64,000 nt of DNA, taken from NCBI GenBank assembly GCA_036346405.1, contig CM070568.1, positions 34,816,820 to 34,880,819 of the forward strand. The letters are read 5' to 3'. Below the pieces are notes generated by a model that did no database searches, was not told where the DNA came from, and saw nothing but the letters and a program-made list of their open reading frames with translations. Shown one piece after another: positions 10,050 through 22,453 of this stretch. The translations under genes and the position numbers were made by a program. This DNA is from Phyllostachys edulis (taxonomy: Eukaryota > Streptophyta > Magnoliopsida > Poales > Poaceae). How positions within the stretch are numbered: the first letter of the stretch is position 1; each line of letters opens with the position of its first letter.

Positions 10050-11183
10050 TCAACATCCCCCATGTGGACAACCTCGAGTCAGGTGGCCGGATGAGATCCC
10101 TGCGGTGACGTCCGGAGTGTTGATGTGTCCTTCATTCTGAGGATTTCTCATGAGGCATTTCTTGAAGGTGTGCCTAAACTCCCTGCAAATGGAGTACTTC
10201 TTCGTATGACGTCTACTTCTACTTTGTCTCTGTTGTCCCTGATACATCGTACCTGTCGCCGCCAACCTTTCCCTTTAGCCTATCAATGTCCACGGCCCAG
10301 ATTAGTTGCTTTTAGGTCGGATGGCCAGTGAAATGGCCAATCAAACCATACATCTCTGCACTCCAAGTTTGTATCACCTCCTCCTTGTTGAAATAACCAG
10401 AGAGGTACCGCCCAGGATGTTGCGCTACCGTCGAACATACGGCCATGACATGAGAACAGGGACTATACAGAAGAAGGGGCTTGTTTCAAGTGCATACGCA
10501 ACTAGCGTGGTGTAGCATGCACTCGTGGATGATCCTCTCGCGATTCATCCAGCGGCGTCCTTTATCTCTGCACATTATCTCGAAGAGAAGCTCTCTTGTG
10601 CCCCTCTTGAATACCCGGTGCTTCTCACCCTTTTTGCTCTTCTCCTCCATGTACTTGGTGATCATGGCGGAGTAGAGTGCTCTGTCATTTGCCATGGCGA
10701 GCGACGCATCGTTGCTTTTGTCAATAAAGTAGTTTGTGGTACCGTGGAGAATTGCCTCCACAATACAAATAAAGGGAGGCACCTTGCGCCGCGCATGACC
10801 CAGTTGTACACCTCGGCTAGATTGGTTGCCATGACACCATATCGAGCACCACCCCTATCATGTAGCAACGACCACTTCTCCTTAGGCTCGTGCTCAATCC
10901 ACTCCGAGAAGCATTTCACCTGTGCCCCTGTCCTCCTCGTCACACAGGAACCATCTGTGGGTAGTTGTGGCAATGCTTCGGGGGCCTAGTCGGCGCTTGG
11001 GGCGGCCCTTCTCGTTGCCTCCTTCTATGCGTCTAGGTCCGCTCATCTAGAATCTTTTAGAGTGCTTTAAACTTTCGCTGCTAGTTCTGGTTGCACAACT
11101 GCTTGAACAGGTTCATCAAGTCCTTGTTGCGGAACTGCCTATAGAAGTTTACACCCAAGTGCCTCATGCATCACCTGCTCTGC
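10050..11183 (-). pseudogene. MULE-A transposase, C-terminal part (SWIM and zinc-knuckle region)
   Basis: Reading minus from the Sirevirus target site, this piece continues the transposase begun at 24084-24930. Recognisable blocks are the VKCFSEWIEHEPKEKWSLLHD region, the YGVMATNLAEVYNWV region, the SLAMANDRALYSAMI region, a SWIM-type PCSHVMAVC block near 10450, and near 10150-10190 a CCHC knuckle (CSICREFRHTFKKC). The same blocks occur on the plus strand at 52764-53450. Several stops and frameshifts interrupt the frame, so it is a decayed gene. Confidence 0.8.
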
Positions 11184-12870
11184 TGAAAGCATCTAGGCCC
11201 CTAAAAATTGTTTTGGTAATTAATGACAATATGTGAATATGGGATTAACATGTTTATTGAGTATTTACAAGGTTAAATCCCATCGGTGAACGTGTTGATG
11301 CAAAGAGGCATTCAAATGGACTACATGAAGATCTTTTGGCTCAAAGACAAGGTACAAGTAGTCTAGGATCTCTTTTTTCTATTTTACCGGTCTAGGAGTT
11401 TTGGATGAAAGACCGGATTATAGGATAAACACCGTACTATTAAGAGGGATCATGGCTAGTAGCTTGATAGCATATTCTTGTGCCATATGGATCAATTTAG
11501 GATCATGCATGCATTTGAATCTAAACTTGAAATTTAATTTGAAAAGTTCTAAGTGCTTCTGTCCAAAATCGGTAGTACCGCAGTTATACTTGCGGTCGTA
11601 CCGCTTGGTGCGGTATGACCGGACTTTACTTGGCGGTAGTACCGCATTTGGAAGGGAACAGCTAATTAAGTGTTCAAGCGGAACGACCGGGTTCTTGAAT
11701 GGTCGTACCGCATCGCGGTCATTCCGTATTTTAGTTGGCGGTTCAATAAAACCAGAAGCGTTGCAAATTGCCTCAGAATCTCTCATGGAAATTGGTCGTA
11801 CCTCTCGTTACTAACGGTCATAACGTTGTGCGGTCGTTCCGAAATTTGTGAGGCGGTTCAATAAAAACAGAACAAGTGCAAATCTGCTCAAAAACTCAAT
11901 CCGAAAATCGGTCATTCCGATTTTTATATGGCGGTACAAAAATTCCAGAACCATTGCAAATCTTAAGCCAATCGCGAAACCCTACAAACGGTCGCATCGC
12001 TCGTAAAAGCAGTGCGACCAAGAACAAATCGGACGTCTGCTGCGTTTACTGCGGTCGTTCGGCCGGGTGTCCAACGGCTAGTAATTCTTTTTTAGTAATC
12101 GTTCTAGCCGCTTGATCGTGCTTTCGATCGAAGTGCGGTCGTACCGTAAATTGCACTGTGGTCGTTCCGATTTTGCCTGAATTGCTGGGTTTCGACTCCA
12201 ACGGTCATAATTGTTTGTGGGGGCTTTAAATACCCCCCTCAAAACTGCTCAAGTCAAGGCTGCTTGTGCCCATTTGACATTCATAGAGCCTTGAGAGCCC
12301 TTGTATTCACTCAACACTCAAAACACTCTTGTGCATTCATTGTGAGCTTGTTGAGATACATTCAAGTGCATTCATTCTCCTAGTTGATCCATGTGCACTT
12401 GAGTGCCGTCAAGAGAAGACCTTGGTCTATTACTCTTGGAGTGTTGCCGCACTCCTAGACGGTTGGAGGTGAAGCACGGTGATCTCTTCAAAGAAGATTG
12501 TGAAGAGGTCCGGTGCAAGCTTGTGAGTGGTTAGGTGTTCACCATCTCCGGAGCGGAGGAAGAACAACCATAGTGATTTGAGGGAAGGCTTAATTTGTGG
12601 AGCCGGCTTGAGACGTCAAGCTTCCTCAACGTGGACTAGTGAAGACCGGCAAGTCTTCGATACCACGGGAAAAACATCGTCGTGTCTTTGTGGTTATCTC
12701 TAGTCTTTAATTTCTGCATTTATATTTCTAGCTTATTATTGTGATTGATTTGCTTAGCTAGAAGTATAACTTGTTTAGACTAAGTTATAAATTGGTTAAA
12801 TTGTTAAATTGTTAAAAAGTTTAAAAACCTCCTATTCACCCCCCTCTAGTTGGTTATCCTTGATCCTACA
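11184..12870 (+). repeat. Sirevirus 5' LTR
   Basis: 1687 bp. It carries an array of CGGT(C/A)GTACCG-like palindromes at about 11570-12180. Compared with the 3' LTR it lacks about 40 bp of that array near 11910. It keeps about 96 bp near 12555-12650 that the 3' copy has lost. Confidence 0.92.
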
Positions 12871-12872
12871 AG

Positions 12873-12884
12873 TGGTATCAGAGC
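12873..12884 (+). promoter_or_regulatory. primer binding site (initiator tRNA-Met)
   Basis: TGGTATCAGAGC, two bases after the 5' LTR, is the usual complement of the plant initiator tRNA-Met 3' end. Confidence 0.92.
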
Positions 12885-12929
12885 TTGGTCTCTCATTGAT
12901 TTAGACTTAACCATCTAAGAGAAAAAAGG

Positions 12930-13094
12930 ATGGCTAGTGAGGGAATTGCTATAGGAAAGACTCATTTATTTGATGGCACTAATTATGCTTATTGGAAAAT
13001 TAGAATGTCAATTTATTTAAAGGCCATGAGTCCAAGCATATGGAAAATCGTAAATGAGGGATTAGATGCAACATTTGCAATTGAATACAAATAA
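12930..13094 (+). pseudogene. Sirevirus gag, N-terminal part
   Basis: From the ATG at 12930 the frame reads MASEGIAIGKTHLFDGTNYA and onward for 54 codons, the typical gag opening of this family, then ends at TAA 13092. It is cut by the insertion that follows. The rest of gag resumes near 14265 in a different frame. Confidence 0.8.
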
Positions 13095-14262
13095 TAGATT
13101 GAAAGCATATAGTAAAACAAATAGATAATCATAACTTAACAATTTGATTTCACAAAGACACACCTGACCTAAGCAGATTATTCACATAACCATATGATTT
13201 AGATCACCACAGCTTCCTTCCCACACAGTTTATGAAAATCTACCCCTAGTGTGAAATCCCGAGCATTGTCCATGACATGGTGAGAGCCTATTCAATAGAT
13301 TAGATTACACTCTGCGAGTTTGTACACTTTACCCACAAGATGTAATCAATGGATCGGTAGATCACAACAAAGCATTTGAAAATTCATCTTACTATACTAG
13401 GCCCGCCCCATAATGGCATGTGGTAAATGCAGATGGGGCTCGGTTCAATGGCGCACATGGTGAGGTCCTTAATTGACCAAGGCAAGACTACCACATGTTA
13501 ACTATAAATCCCTATGCACACAGCTTATAAAGCCCATGCACACAGCTCCACCAAAAATAACACATAGCTTATAAAGTCCATGCACACAGCTCCACCATAT
13601 CACACAGTACCCACCCCCTTGCCGTAGTCCAAATCCTTTTACCACCCGGTTGATTTAAGTGCAACACATGCCACAAAGACACATAGTACACACAGATTAT
13701 TACAGGATTGCATATTCACTTAGTCAGGTTTAATAATTGCAGCCTCACATGAATAAGTGATTCGTGGCATGGCTAAGCAATCTACTCGTACTAACCAACC
13801 CACGTTGGTGCTACCATATTTACCAACTAAGGTACCAACTAGGGTGACAAAGGATTAAGACATAGCAATTATACAAGGAAGGTATGACAAATTGGATTTA
13901 ATAACTAATCCCAAAAGCATTTAAATAATTACTTAAAGTAAATGCAATAATTTGAATCAAAGTAACTTTTAAAAACTGGGATTCAATATGATCAAAGGTA
14001 CAACTTGCCTTGCTAGCAATGATGATCTTATTTAACTTTAATCTTCTACTTCCTTGATCTTACTGCTCCTTCTTGATCGGCACTTCGCCAAGATCCGATG
14101 ACAAACAAATAAACCAAATAAATAAACAACAGAGAGCAAACAAACTCCAAAAATTAAATAGTAATATCAGATAAATAGATATTGGATTGAGATGAATTTA
14201 GAAATTTGAATGGGCTCAAGCGTTATGCCTCTTAATCCACTAGCTCCCACGGATCAAGAGAC
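13085..14262. mobile_element. non-coding insertion inside Sirevirus gag
   Basis: About 1.2 kb interrupts gag. It has no coding capacity. Parts match the non-coding insert at 31.8-35.9 kb: the 'cactctgc.ga..tgtacactttacccaca' block here at 13310-13340 and there at 32775-32805, and 'caatatgatcaaaggt.caacttgcctt' here at 13985-14012 and there at 33608-33640. The two are therefore pieces of one repeat family, probably a gypsy-type element. No terminal repeats or target duplication could be defined. A roughly 50-bp tandem duplication lies at 13521-13610. Confidence 0.6.
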
Positions 14263-14412
14263 GCGATAATGCTCATTTAGATGCCCAAGCAACCAAGCTA
14301 TGAATGCTCTCACCGAGAAAGCGGGCAACGCGATTTAGCGGTTGGGCTTTAATGGCCGACGGTGCTCGGCGATCTTGGGGCTTTGGCGCTTTGAACGGAT
14401 GAGTTCAATAGA

Positions 14413-16092
14413 GTGAGTAATTTGGAAACCGCTCATGATATTTGGACCACTCTCTCGGAAATCCATGAGGGTACATCCACGGTCAAAGAAGCTAAATTGC
14501 ATAGGTTTCGGATCAAATATGAGACATTCATGATGTTGCCTCATGAAAACATCAATGAGATGTATTCACGACTCAACAACATTGTGAATGAGCTCAAAGG
14601 CCTTGGGACTAACCTTCTTGATGTTGATATTGTGCGCAAGATGCTTAGGGCTCTCCCGGATAAATATGAGACGTTGGTGACTCTATTTCTCAACTCACCC
14701 GAGTTGCCAAGGATGACACCAACGGGGCTCTTGGGCAACCTCATCACAAATGAGTTGTTCAAGAAGGACAAGGAAGAGCTCTTGGAGACATCCTCCTCAA
14801 AGAAGAAGATCACCGCTTTCAAGGCTAAGGCGGAATCAAGTGATGATGAAGATGAAGAAGAAGATTCCGATGAGAAGTATGCACTCCTTGTGAGAAGGAT
14901 GAAGAGGGTAATGAAGAGACGCCCCAATAGAAGCTATAACTTCGACAAGTATAAGAAGGGGCAATCCTCAAGTGACAACAAACGTTATAGCAACATTCGG
15001 TGCTATAATTGTGAAGAGAAGGGGCACATTGCTTCTCATTGCCCCGAAAAGAAGGATGACAAGAACAAGTCATTCAAGAAGAAGGAATACAATGGCAAGA
15101 AGAAGCTCTTCAAGAAGCTTCACAAAGACGGCAAGCATGAAGCCCACATTGGAGAGTGGGATTCAAATGATGAGTCAAGTGAATCTGACTCCGATGAGGA
15201 AGAGTCCCCCAAGAAGAAGGGACTAGTCGGCATCGCCATCAAGGAAGCTCCATCGCTATTCTCCACTCCTACTTGCCTCATGGCAAAAGGAGATAAGGTA
15301 AAATCCATTATTAGTGATGAACCAACTTATGATGAATTAATGGATATGCTTAATGATTTAAATGAATATCTTGGAAAAGAAAAATCAAAATATAAGGTCT
15401 TAAACAAAGAATACAATACTCTAAAAGATTCTTATATGGAGCTTGAGAAAACTCACAACTTGCTTATCCAAGAGTATTCATATAAGTCTTGTTCTAGTGT
15501 AGGAATCACATGCAATATTATTGATAAAATGCCTAATGTAGAAATTGCTAAGACTAGTGCATCTACCTCATGTGATGATCTACTTGCTATCCCATGTTGC
15601 TCTAATGTTGATGCTAGTCATAATATTGTTGAGCAAAATGATTCAAGGCTTGTTCATGAGAACAATGAGCTAAAAGAACAAGTAACCAAGCTAAACAAGA
15701 GCTTAGAAAAATGCTTCAAGGGCAAGGCCACTCTTGACAAACTTTTGAGTGAGCAAAGGTGCTCATTCAATAAGGAATATCTTGGGTATGTGCCTAAGAA
15801 AGGTAAGAAGCCGGCAAACATGCCCACAAGGTTTGTGAGGCAAAATGGTAAGTATTGTTATAAATGCCGGGAAATAGGACATGTGCAACAAGATTGTCCT
15901 AAGGGTAAGACTCCATCCATTGGAATATATGATTCTTGCTATATGCTTAAAAAGTCTAAGGATGGTAAAATAATTACTCGTTTTGTTGGCACTTCAATTC
16001 TAGGCGCTAAAAAGAATGCTATTTGGGTGCCTAAATTCTTGGTTACTAACCTTCAAGGACCCAAACAAATTTGGGTAACTAAAAGGACTTGA
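14413..16092 (+). pseudogene. Sirevirus gag, central and C-terminal part
   Basis: An open 559-codon frame carries most of the gag core (TAHDIWTTLSEIHEGTSTV region), an acidic stretch, and two CCHC zinc knuckles: CYNCEEKGHIASHC at 15001-15042 and CYKCREIGHVQQDC at 15856-15897. It ends at TGA 16090. The true gag frame starts upstream: a related reading (NAHLDAQATK) is visible near 14265, then a frameshift. Capsid and nucleocapsid functions are known for the family. Protease follows in another frame. Confidence 0.85.
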
Positions 16093-16099
16093 TTTTGTT

Positions 16100-16543
16100 T
16101 TGTAGGTAAACTATAAAACCGGTGAAAAATATTGGGTGCTTGATAGTGGATGCACACAACACATGACCGGTGATAGAAAAATATTCACTACATTCGAGAA
16201 TGGCCAAGGAATGGAAAAGATCACTTTTGGAGACAATAGCAAAGGAAAGGTATTAGGATTGGGTAAAATTGCTATCTCAAATGACCTTTCCATCTCTAAT
16301 ATTTCTTTAGTAGAATCATTAAACTTTAACTTGCTCTCTGTTGCCCAAATATGTGATCTTGGACTAATTTGTTCATTCTCTAGTGAAGGTGTAACCATTT
16401 CTAATGCAAAAGATAGCTCTTTAGCTTTCAAAGACTTTAGATTTGGAAATCTTTACTTAGTTGATTTTAGTTCAACTGAATCTTATTTAAAAACTTGTTT
16501 AATGGCAAAAACCTCATTGGGTTGGCTTTGGCATAGAAGGTAG
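16100..16543 (+). pseudogene. Sirevirus protease and pre-integrase region
   Basis: The frame carries WVLDSGCTQHMTGD; DSG at about 16139-16147 is the aspartic protease active site. It continues into the GAG-pre-integrase region up to LGWLWHRR, where a single-base frameshift creates a stop (about 16540). It lies in a different frame from gag. Confidence 0.82.
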
Positions 16544-17041
16544 CCCATGTTGGAATGATTCAACTCAAAAAGCTTTTCAAACATGATTTAGTTGTTGGCT
16601 TGAAAGATGTGAAGTTTGAGAAAAATAGACTTTGTAGTGCTTGTCAAGCCGGTAAACAAGTCGCAAATTCTCATCCTTCCAAGAGTATCATGTCAACTTC
16701 TAGACCATTGGAACTCTTACATATGGACTTGTTTGGGCCAACAACCTATAAGAGTATCAGAGGTAATAGCTATTGTTTAGTCATTGTGGATGATTACTCT
16801 AGATATACATGGGTATTCTTCCTAGATGACAAAAGTGAAACCTCCGGGATTTTCAAAAGATTTGCAAAAAGGGTCCAAAATGAATTTGATTTCAAAATAA
16901 AGAAAATCCGTAGTGATAATGGTTCCGAGTTTAAAAATACTAAAGTTGAAGACTTTTGTGATGAACTTGGAATAAAGCATGAACTTTCCACAACCTACAC
17001 TCTGGAGCAAAATGGAGTAGTAGAAAGGAAAAAATCGTACA
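16544..17041 (+). pseudogene. Sirevirus integrase core
   Basis: The frame shows CSACQAGKQ of the zinc finger, HMDLFGPT with the first catalytic Asp, SDNGSEF with the second, and EQNGVVERK with the Glu. A one-base expansion of an A-run near 17030 shifts the frame, so integrase is separated from what follows. It lies between protease and reverse transcriptase, the copia order. Confidence 0.85.
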
Positions 17042-19261
17042 TTGATTGAAATGGCTAGGACAATGCTTGATGAATATAATACTTCCGATGTCTTTTGGGC
17101 GGAAGTTATTAATACCGCTTGTCACGCCATAAATCGTCTTTATTTGCACCATCTTTTGAAAAAGACTTCATATGAGCTTCTTGTAGGAAGAAAACCGAAC
17201 ATCTCTTATTTTCAAGTTTTTGGTTGCAAGTGTTATATTTTAAAGAAGGGTGTTCGTCTTTCAAAATTTGATAGTCGTTGTGATGTTGGTTTCTTGCTTG
17301 GTTATTCTTCAAATAGCAAGGCTTATCGTGTCTTCAACAAAAACTCCGGTTTGGTTGAAGAAAGACACGATGTGCAATTTGATGAAACTAACGGTTCTCA
17401 AGAAGAACATGAGAACTTGGATGATGTAGAAAATGAAGCCTTAAGAAAAGCAATGGAACATATGCAAATAGGCGACGTCAAGCCCGAAGACGATCCAACA
17501 TCTTCCACTCAAGTTGAACCACCATCCTCTTCCACAAATCAAGTTCAACTTAGTGAAGAGGACAACAAAGAAGATGATCAACCATCCAACCAACCACCAA
17601 GAATCCATAATGCAATTGTAAAAGATCATCTAACAGATCAAATATTGGGTGACGTAAGTAAGGGTGTCCAAACTCGCTCTCGTGTTGCTTCTTTTTGTGA
17701 ACATTACTCTTTTGTCTCTTCTATTGAGCCAAAGAATGTAGAAGAAGCACTTGAAGATTCGGATTGGGTGAATGCGATGCATGAAGAACTTAACAATTTC
17801 ACCCGGAATGAAGTTTGGACATTGGTGGATCGACCTAAAGAACATAATGTTATTGGTACAAAATGGGTCTTTAAGAACAAGCAAGATGAGAATGGTTTGG
17901 TTGTTCAGAACAAGGCAAGGTTGGTTGCTCAAGGGTTTTCACAAGTCGAAGGTTTGGATTTTGGTGAAACCTTTGCTCCCGTAGCTAGGCTTGAATCAAT
18001 TCGGATATTACTTGCTTTTGTATCATGCTTTGATGTTAAATTATTTCAAATGGATGTTAAAAGTGCATTCTTAAATGGTAAAATATCTGAACTTGTCTTT
18101 GTTGAACAACCTCCCGGTTTTGAATATCCAAAGAATCCAAATCATGTCTATAAACTCTCCAAGGCGCTCTATGGTCTTAAACAAGCTCATAGAGCATGGT
18201 ATGAACGCCTTAGAGATTTTCTAGTCTCAAAATGATTCAAAATTGGGAAGATTGGTTCAACTTTATTCACTAAAGTCATAAATGATGATTTCTTTGTATG
18301 TCAAATTTATGTTGATGATATCATTTTTGGGTCTACTAACCAAGATTTTTGAGAGGAATTTGGTGATATGATGTCTAGGGAATTTGAAATATCAATGATT
18401 GGAGAATTAAGCTATTTCCTTGGACTTCAAATCAAGCAACTCACGGATGGAACTTTCATAAGTCAAACCAAGTACGTGAAGGATTTACTTAAAATATTTG
18501 GCATGGAAGATTCAAAGCCCATCAAGACTCTCATGGCTACAAATGGTCGTCTTGATCTAAATGAGGGAGGTAAACCGGTAGATTTAAAGCTTTATAGATC
18601 TATGATTGGTAGCTTGCTTTATCTTACCGCATCTAGGCCCCATATCATGTTTAGTGTTTGCATGTGTGCACGTTTTCAAGCAACTCCAAAAGAGTGTCAT
18701 TTAATGGCCGTTAAAAGAATATTAAGATATTTAAAGCATTCCTCTAGCATTGGCCTTTGGTATCCTAAATGTGCTAAATTTGATTTAATTGGATATTCGG
18801 ATTCCGATTATGCGGGTTGCAAAGTGGATAGAAAAAGCACCTCAGGTAGTTATCAATTCTTAGGAAGATCTTTAGTATCATGGTCATCCAAGAAACAAAA
18901 CTCCGTAGCATTATCCACCGCCGAAGCCGAATATGTTTCCGCGGGAAGTTGTTGTGCTCAATTGCTATGGATGAGGCAAACATTGATGGATTATGAAATT
19001 AAAATTAATAAAATGCCTCTTTTGTGTGACAATGATAGTGCCATGAAAATTGCTAATAACCCTGTTCAACACTCAAGAACCAAGCATATAGATATCCATC
19101 ACCACTTCTTGAGAGATCATGTGAGCAAGGGAGATATTGAAATTAGCCACATAAGAACCGAGGACCAATTAGCGAACATCTTCACCAAGCCACTAGACGA
19201 AGGTCGCTTTTGCAAATTGAGGAATGAGTTAAATATCATAGATTATTCAAATGTTGTTTGA
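17042..19261 (+). pseudogene. Sirevirus reverse transcriptase and RNase H
   Basis: One frame runs from 17042 to the natural stop at 19261, with two internal TGA codons (18233 and 18350). It holds the integrase C-terminal region, the RT palm with GTKWVFKNK, FAPVARLESIR and the catalytic YVDD (18308-18319), then RNase H with the YSDSDYAGC and TAEAEY blocks and the terminal NIFTKPL. Two stops plus the upstream shifts mean no functional polyprotein can be made. Confidence 0.88.
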
Positions 19262-20211
19262 ACTCTTGCCTCATGTTATGTGCTTCATTTGATATTATTT
19301 GAGTATTTTTTGTAAATATTTTTCAAATCTTTGTTAAGAATAGCTATGATCATAAAAATTATGTTCCTATATAGACAATAGTCTATTCTATGCATAATGA
19401 TCCTTAATGATATTTATTTGAGTGCAAAATTAGGGATCATTTGCAAAATAATGTAAGATTCCTAGAAAATCCAGAAAGCCCTAGGATAATCGGAACAACT
19501 GGCGTTATACGCGCGGTACGACCGATCTGCGGTACGACCGGCGTTATAACAGTGGTATGACCGGGGTGCGGAACGACCGACGGCTTTTGGTCGGTACGAC
19601 CACGACGGTTTGTGAAGGAAAACTTAACTCCCAGTAGTTATTTTTCTTCGGCCGTAACTCCCTCGCAGCGGTTCGTCCGCCCCTCCTCGTCCGTTACAAC
19701 TTCTCTCTCTCTTTCTTTCTGTCACCCGTGCGACTCAACCCCCCTCCAATCCACTCAAATCCCTCAAATCTTTTGATTCCTTCGTGTTGCCAGCCTCTCT
19801 AGGGTTCTACTCCTCCAATCCGAAGGTAAAACCTTATTTGATTCAAGATTCATCTCCTTTGGAACCCTAGGATGTCCATTTTTAGGGTTTATTGAAAATG
19901 TGATGATTTTCTGTAGTACTAATTGGGCAAAATATGTTATTTGGTGTCTTAAGATGGTTGCGCATCAGATCCATGGATTCAATCCATGAAAAACCACCAA
20001 ATATCACGAGAATTGACGACCCTAGAACTTCGGTCGGGAAAATCGAACGATCGGTTCTTGGCGCGATGCGACCGCGATCGGTCGTCATCGCTAATGAACG
20101 GCGGTACGTCCGATTGTCCTAACAGAAAACAGAAATGTCAATTCTTTTTCAACTAAATTCAATTCCAATCATTCCTTTGAATATCTTGTAACCTACTCTC
20201 TGTTTCTAAAG

Positions 20212-21453
20212 ATGCCTAGGATGAGGGTTGCGACAAGAAAATCTCATGGACCCCCTCGAGGAAAGTCATCTCCTCAATCCTTTGACGCTCCTACTCGATC
20301 ACCTCTTCGTCGACGTCGGTCACCTCCAGTGCGGCAATCACGTTCCGTTCGTCAGAAGGTCGTGCATGGTAAAGGAAAAGGGCCAGCACCAGAATCTGAG
20401 ACAGAAGCAAGTGAGGACTATGTCTCTGATGATCAGACTCAATCTGAGCCCGACTCTCCAGAAGGTACATTTGATAACTTAGGAGATCCTCCAGCATCTC
20501 CAATTGATTTACGCCTCCTGTCAGCAGATGATTATGCAATCAAAAGGCATGTAAATCAGTACCTCTTAAAGTCAGACAGTGTACATCCTGGTTTTCACAC
20601 TGTCTTCCTGGAGCAAGTGTTTGAGTAGCTGTATGGTCCTAACAGAAAGTTTGCAGATCATAAATGGATCAAGTGGACTCATTTAAATTCTTTAGACAAT
20701 TATAGTAGTATTTATCAGCTCTTTCTTGGTGTAGGTCTTCATGACCTTGTTGCAATTGAAAGCGAACTATGACGACAAGCTTATCGAGGCAGGTTCTATG
20801 CTACAATGCATGTCTCTCCTGACCTGAATTCTATCAGATGGATATCAGCCTCTAAGTATGTGGAGAGCACTAAGGAATAATTTGAGCAAGTTTTGAAGGT
20901 TTAGTCCAGAACTTGGGATAAAGTCTTTGAGAGGCCTGCTTTATTGTGTCCTGCTTGGTCTGATTATTATGATCCTACTGTCAAAAACAAGTTAGGCACA
21001 ATCACTCGACTGAGACCAATTCCTAGCATGATCAACAGGATCATCAACCACACCTTCTACCCCAAAAGTGGCAACTTTGATGCAATTCGTGGTCACGCCT
21101 GGAATATTATAGATAATATTATGAGGGGCATCAAATTTGATGTTGTGGATGTGATTCTTCAGGGCATAGTCTCCTCTAAGAATGACAGAATTAAAAGAAT
21201 TTATTATGCTCCATACATCATGGAATGGATCACACACAAAATGGAGTATCGTGGTGGATTGGGAACTGTTCACAAGTCCTACAGGCCACGAGACGGTCTA
21301 CCTCCACGACATGATAGTCTTGAGGATGATCTTGGTGAGGCTCCTGCTGGTTATGCTCCTGCTGATAGCACTCTTGCACAGATTCTTCAGAATCAGCAGC
21401 TTATTCTTAGCTCTTTACAAGAAATCAAGGCTGAACAAGCTGATTTTGAGTGA
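20212..21453 (+). pseudogene. Sirevirus envelope-like (third) ORF
   Basis: An additional frame between pol and the 3' LTR starts at ATG 20212. Its N-terminus is rich in Arg, Ser and Pro, followed by an acidic stretch. In-frame stops sit at 20626, 20770, 20878 and 20902, and a frameshift lies near 21440. A proline-rich tail seems to continue to about 21900. Sireviruses commonly have such an ORF here, called envelope-like; its function is not established, and I see no clear transmembrane segment. Confidence 0.65.
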
Positions 21454-21971
21454 GACTCGAGGGCGATTACTTGAGATGGAGCAGACTCGTAATGATTTCT
21501 TCGATGAGACTCATAATGTAATGGTCAGCACCGATGGAGAGCATGGCTGACTTAGAGGGGATTTTGAAGACTCCTCAGCGCTTCTCTCGACGTTCTCCTA
21601 TTTCTAGGACATCCTCCGTGCCTCCTGTACCTCCTCCAGCTCCAGCTGTATGCACCTGCACCTCAGGATATTGGTTACCTCAGCTCTGTTGCTCCTCCAG
21701 CACCAGCCACTGTGGTAGTGACTCCGGACCCAGCCCCAGCTACAGAGTCAGCATCTTCGGATCCAGCTCCTGCTGTTTCAGTTCCTCAGGATCAGTCTTC
21801 AGCTCCTCCTCCCGAGCAGGCCACCGCTTCTCAGGACTCCACTCCTCCGGCCCCAGACTCTCGGATCTGCTCTGTTCGCTCCTACTCCAAAGCCAGAGAT
21901 CCGGCTTCCAGGCGTCGTCCCTCCTCCTCAGGATCCCATTGTCTGAGTTGTTTTTGGTACCTTGATGCCAA

Positions 21972-22452
21972 AGGGGGAGAGAAGTGAAAAGATATAGAAG
22001 ACATAGTTTTAGGGGGAGCAAGCGCAAGCTTTTGCTACTATATATATATAGGACTTATTTTGTAATGTTGAACTTATATGTGCTTGTAATAGTTTAATTA
22101 TGCGTCCTTTAATTTGTTGAACTTGTGGATGATGTCATGTTATTATCTTAAATGCAATCTCAATTATCGTCACATCTTACTATTGTATTTCCTCAAGTTC
22201 AAATGTGTTAAAGAAACTCCGCCCAAATTTCTCAAAATTTCTACAAAATGTTCTATCTTAATATGCACATGTTTAGGGGGAGCTTTCTTTAAACTAGACT
22301 TAACAAGAAAATAATTCTCATACATTCCTTTATGCTTATTGCAAGAATTGTTTTATTGTTAAGACATCAAAAGAATATAAAATTATGGTATATTCAAACC
22401 AATCTTTCTCACATATTATTACTGTTGTCATCAATTACCAAAAAGGGGGAGA
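21972..22452 (+). promoter_or_regulatory. multiple polypurine tracts before the 3' LTR
   Basis: AGGGGGAG occurs at 21972, 22011, 22275 and 22444. The last directly abuts the 3' LTR and would prime plus-strand synthesis. Repeated tracts of exactly this motif are a reported Sirevirus signature. Confidence 0.82.
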
Positions 22453-22453
22453 T

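Noticed and set aside
11401..11864. Plus and minus frames of 120-137 codons in the Sirevirus LTRs, repeated at 22674-23137
   Set aside because: They lie in LTR sequence with palindromes and are present in both LTRs; they follow from the repeat, not from a gene.
14541..14927. Minus-strand frame of 128 codons opposite Sirevirus gag
   Set aside because: It is the complement of acidic and lysine-rich gag codons, Ser/Leu-rich, with no domain.
21534..22027. Ser/Pro-rich frames in two registers plus a minus-strand frame downstream of the envelope-like ORF
   Set aside because: They are low-complexity remains of the proline-rich tail of the third ORF. No separate gene is supported.
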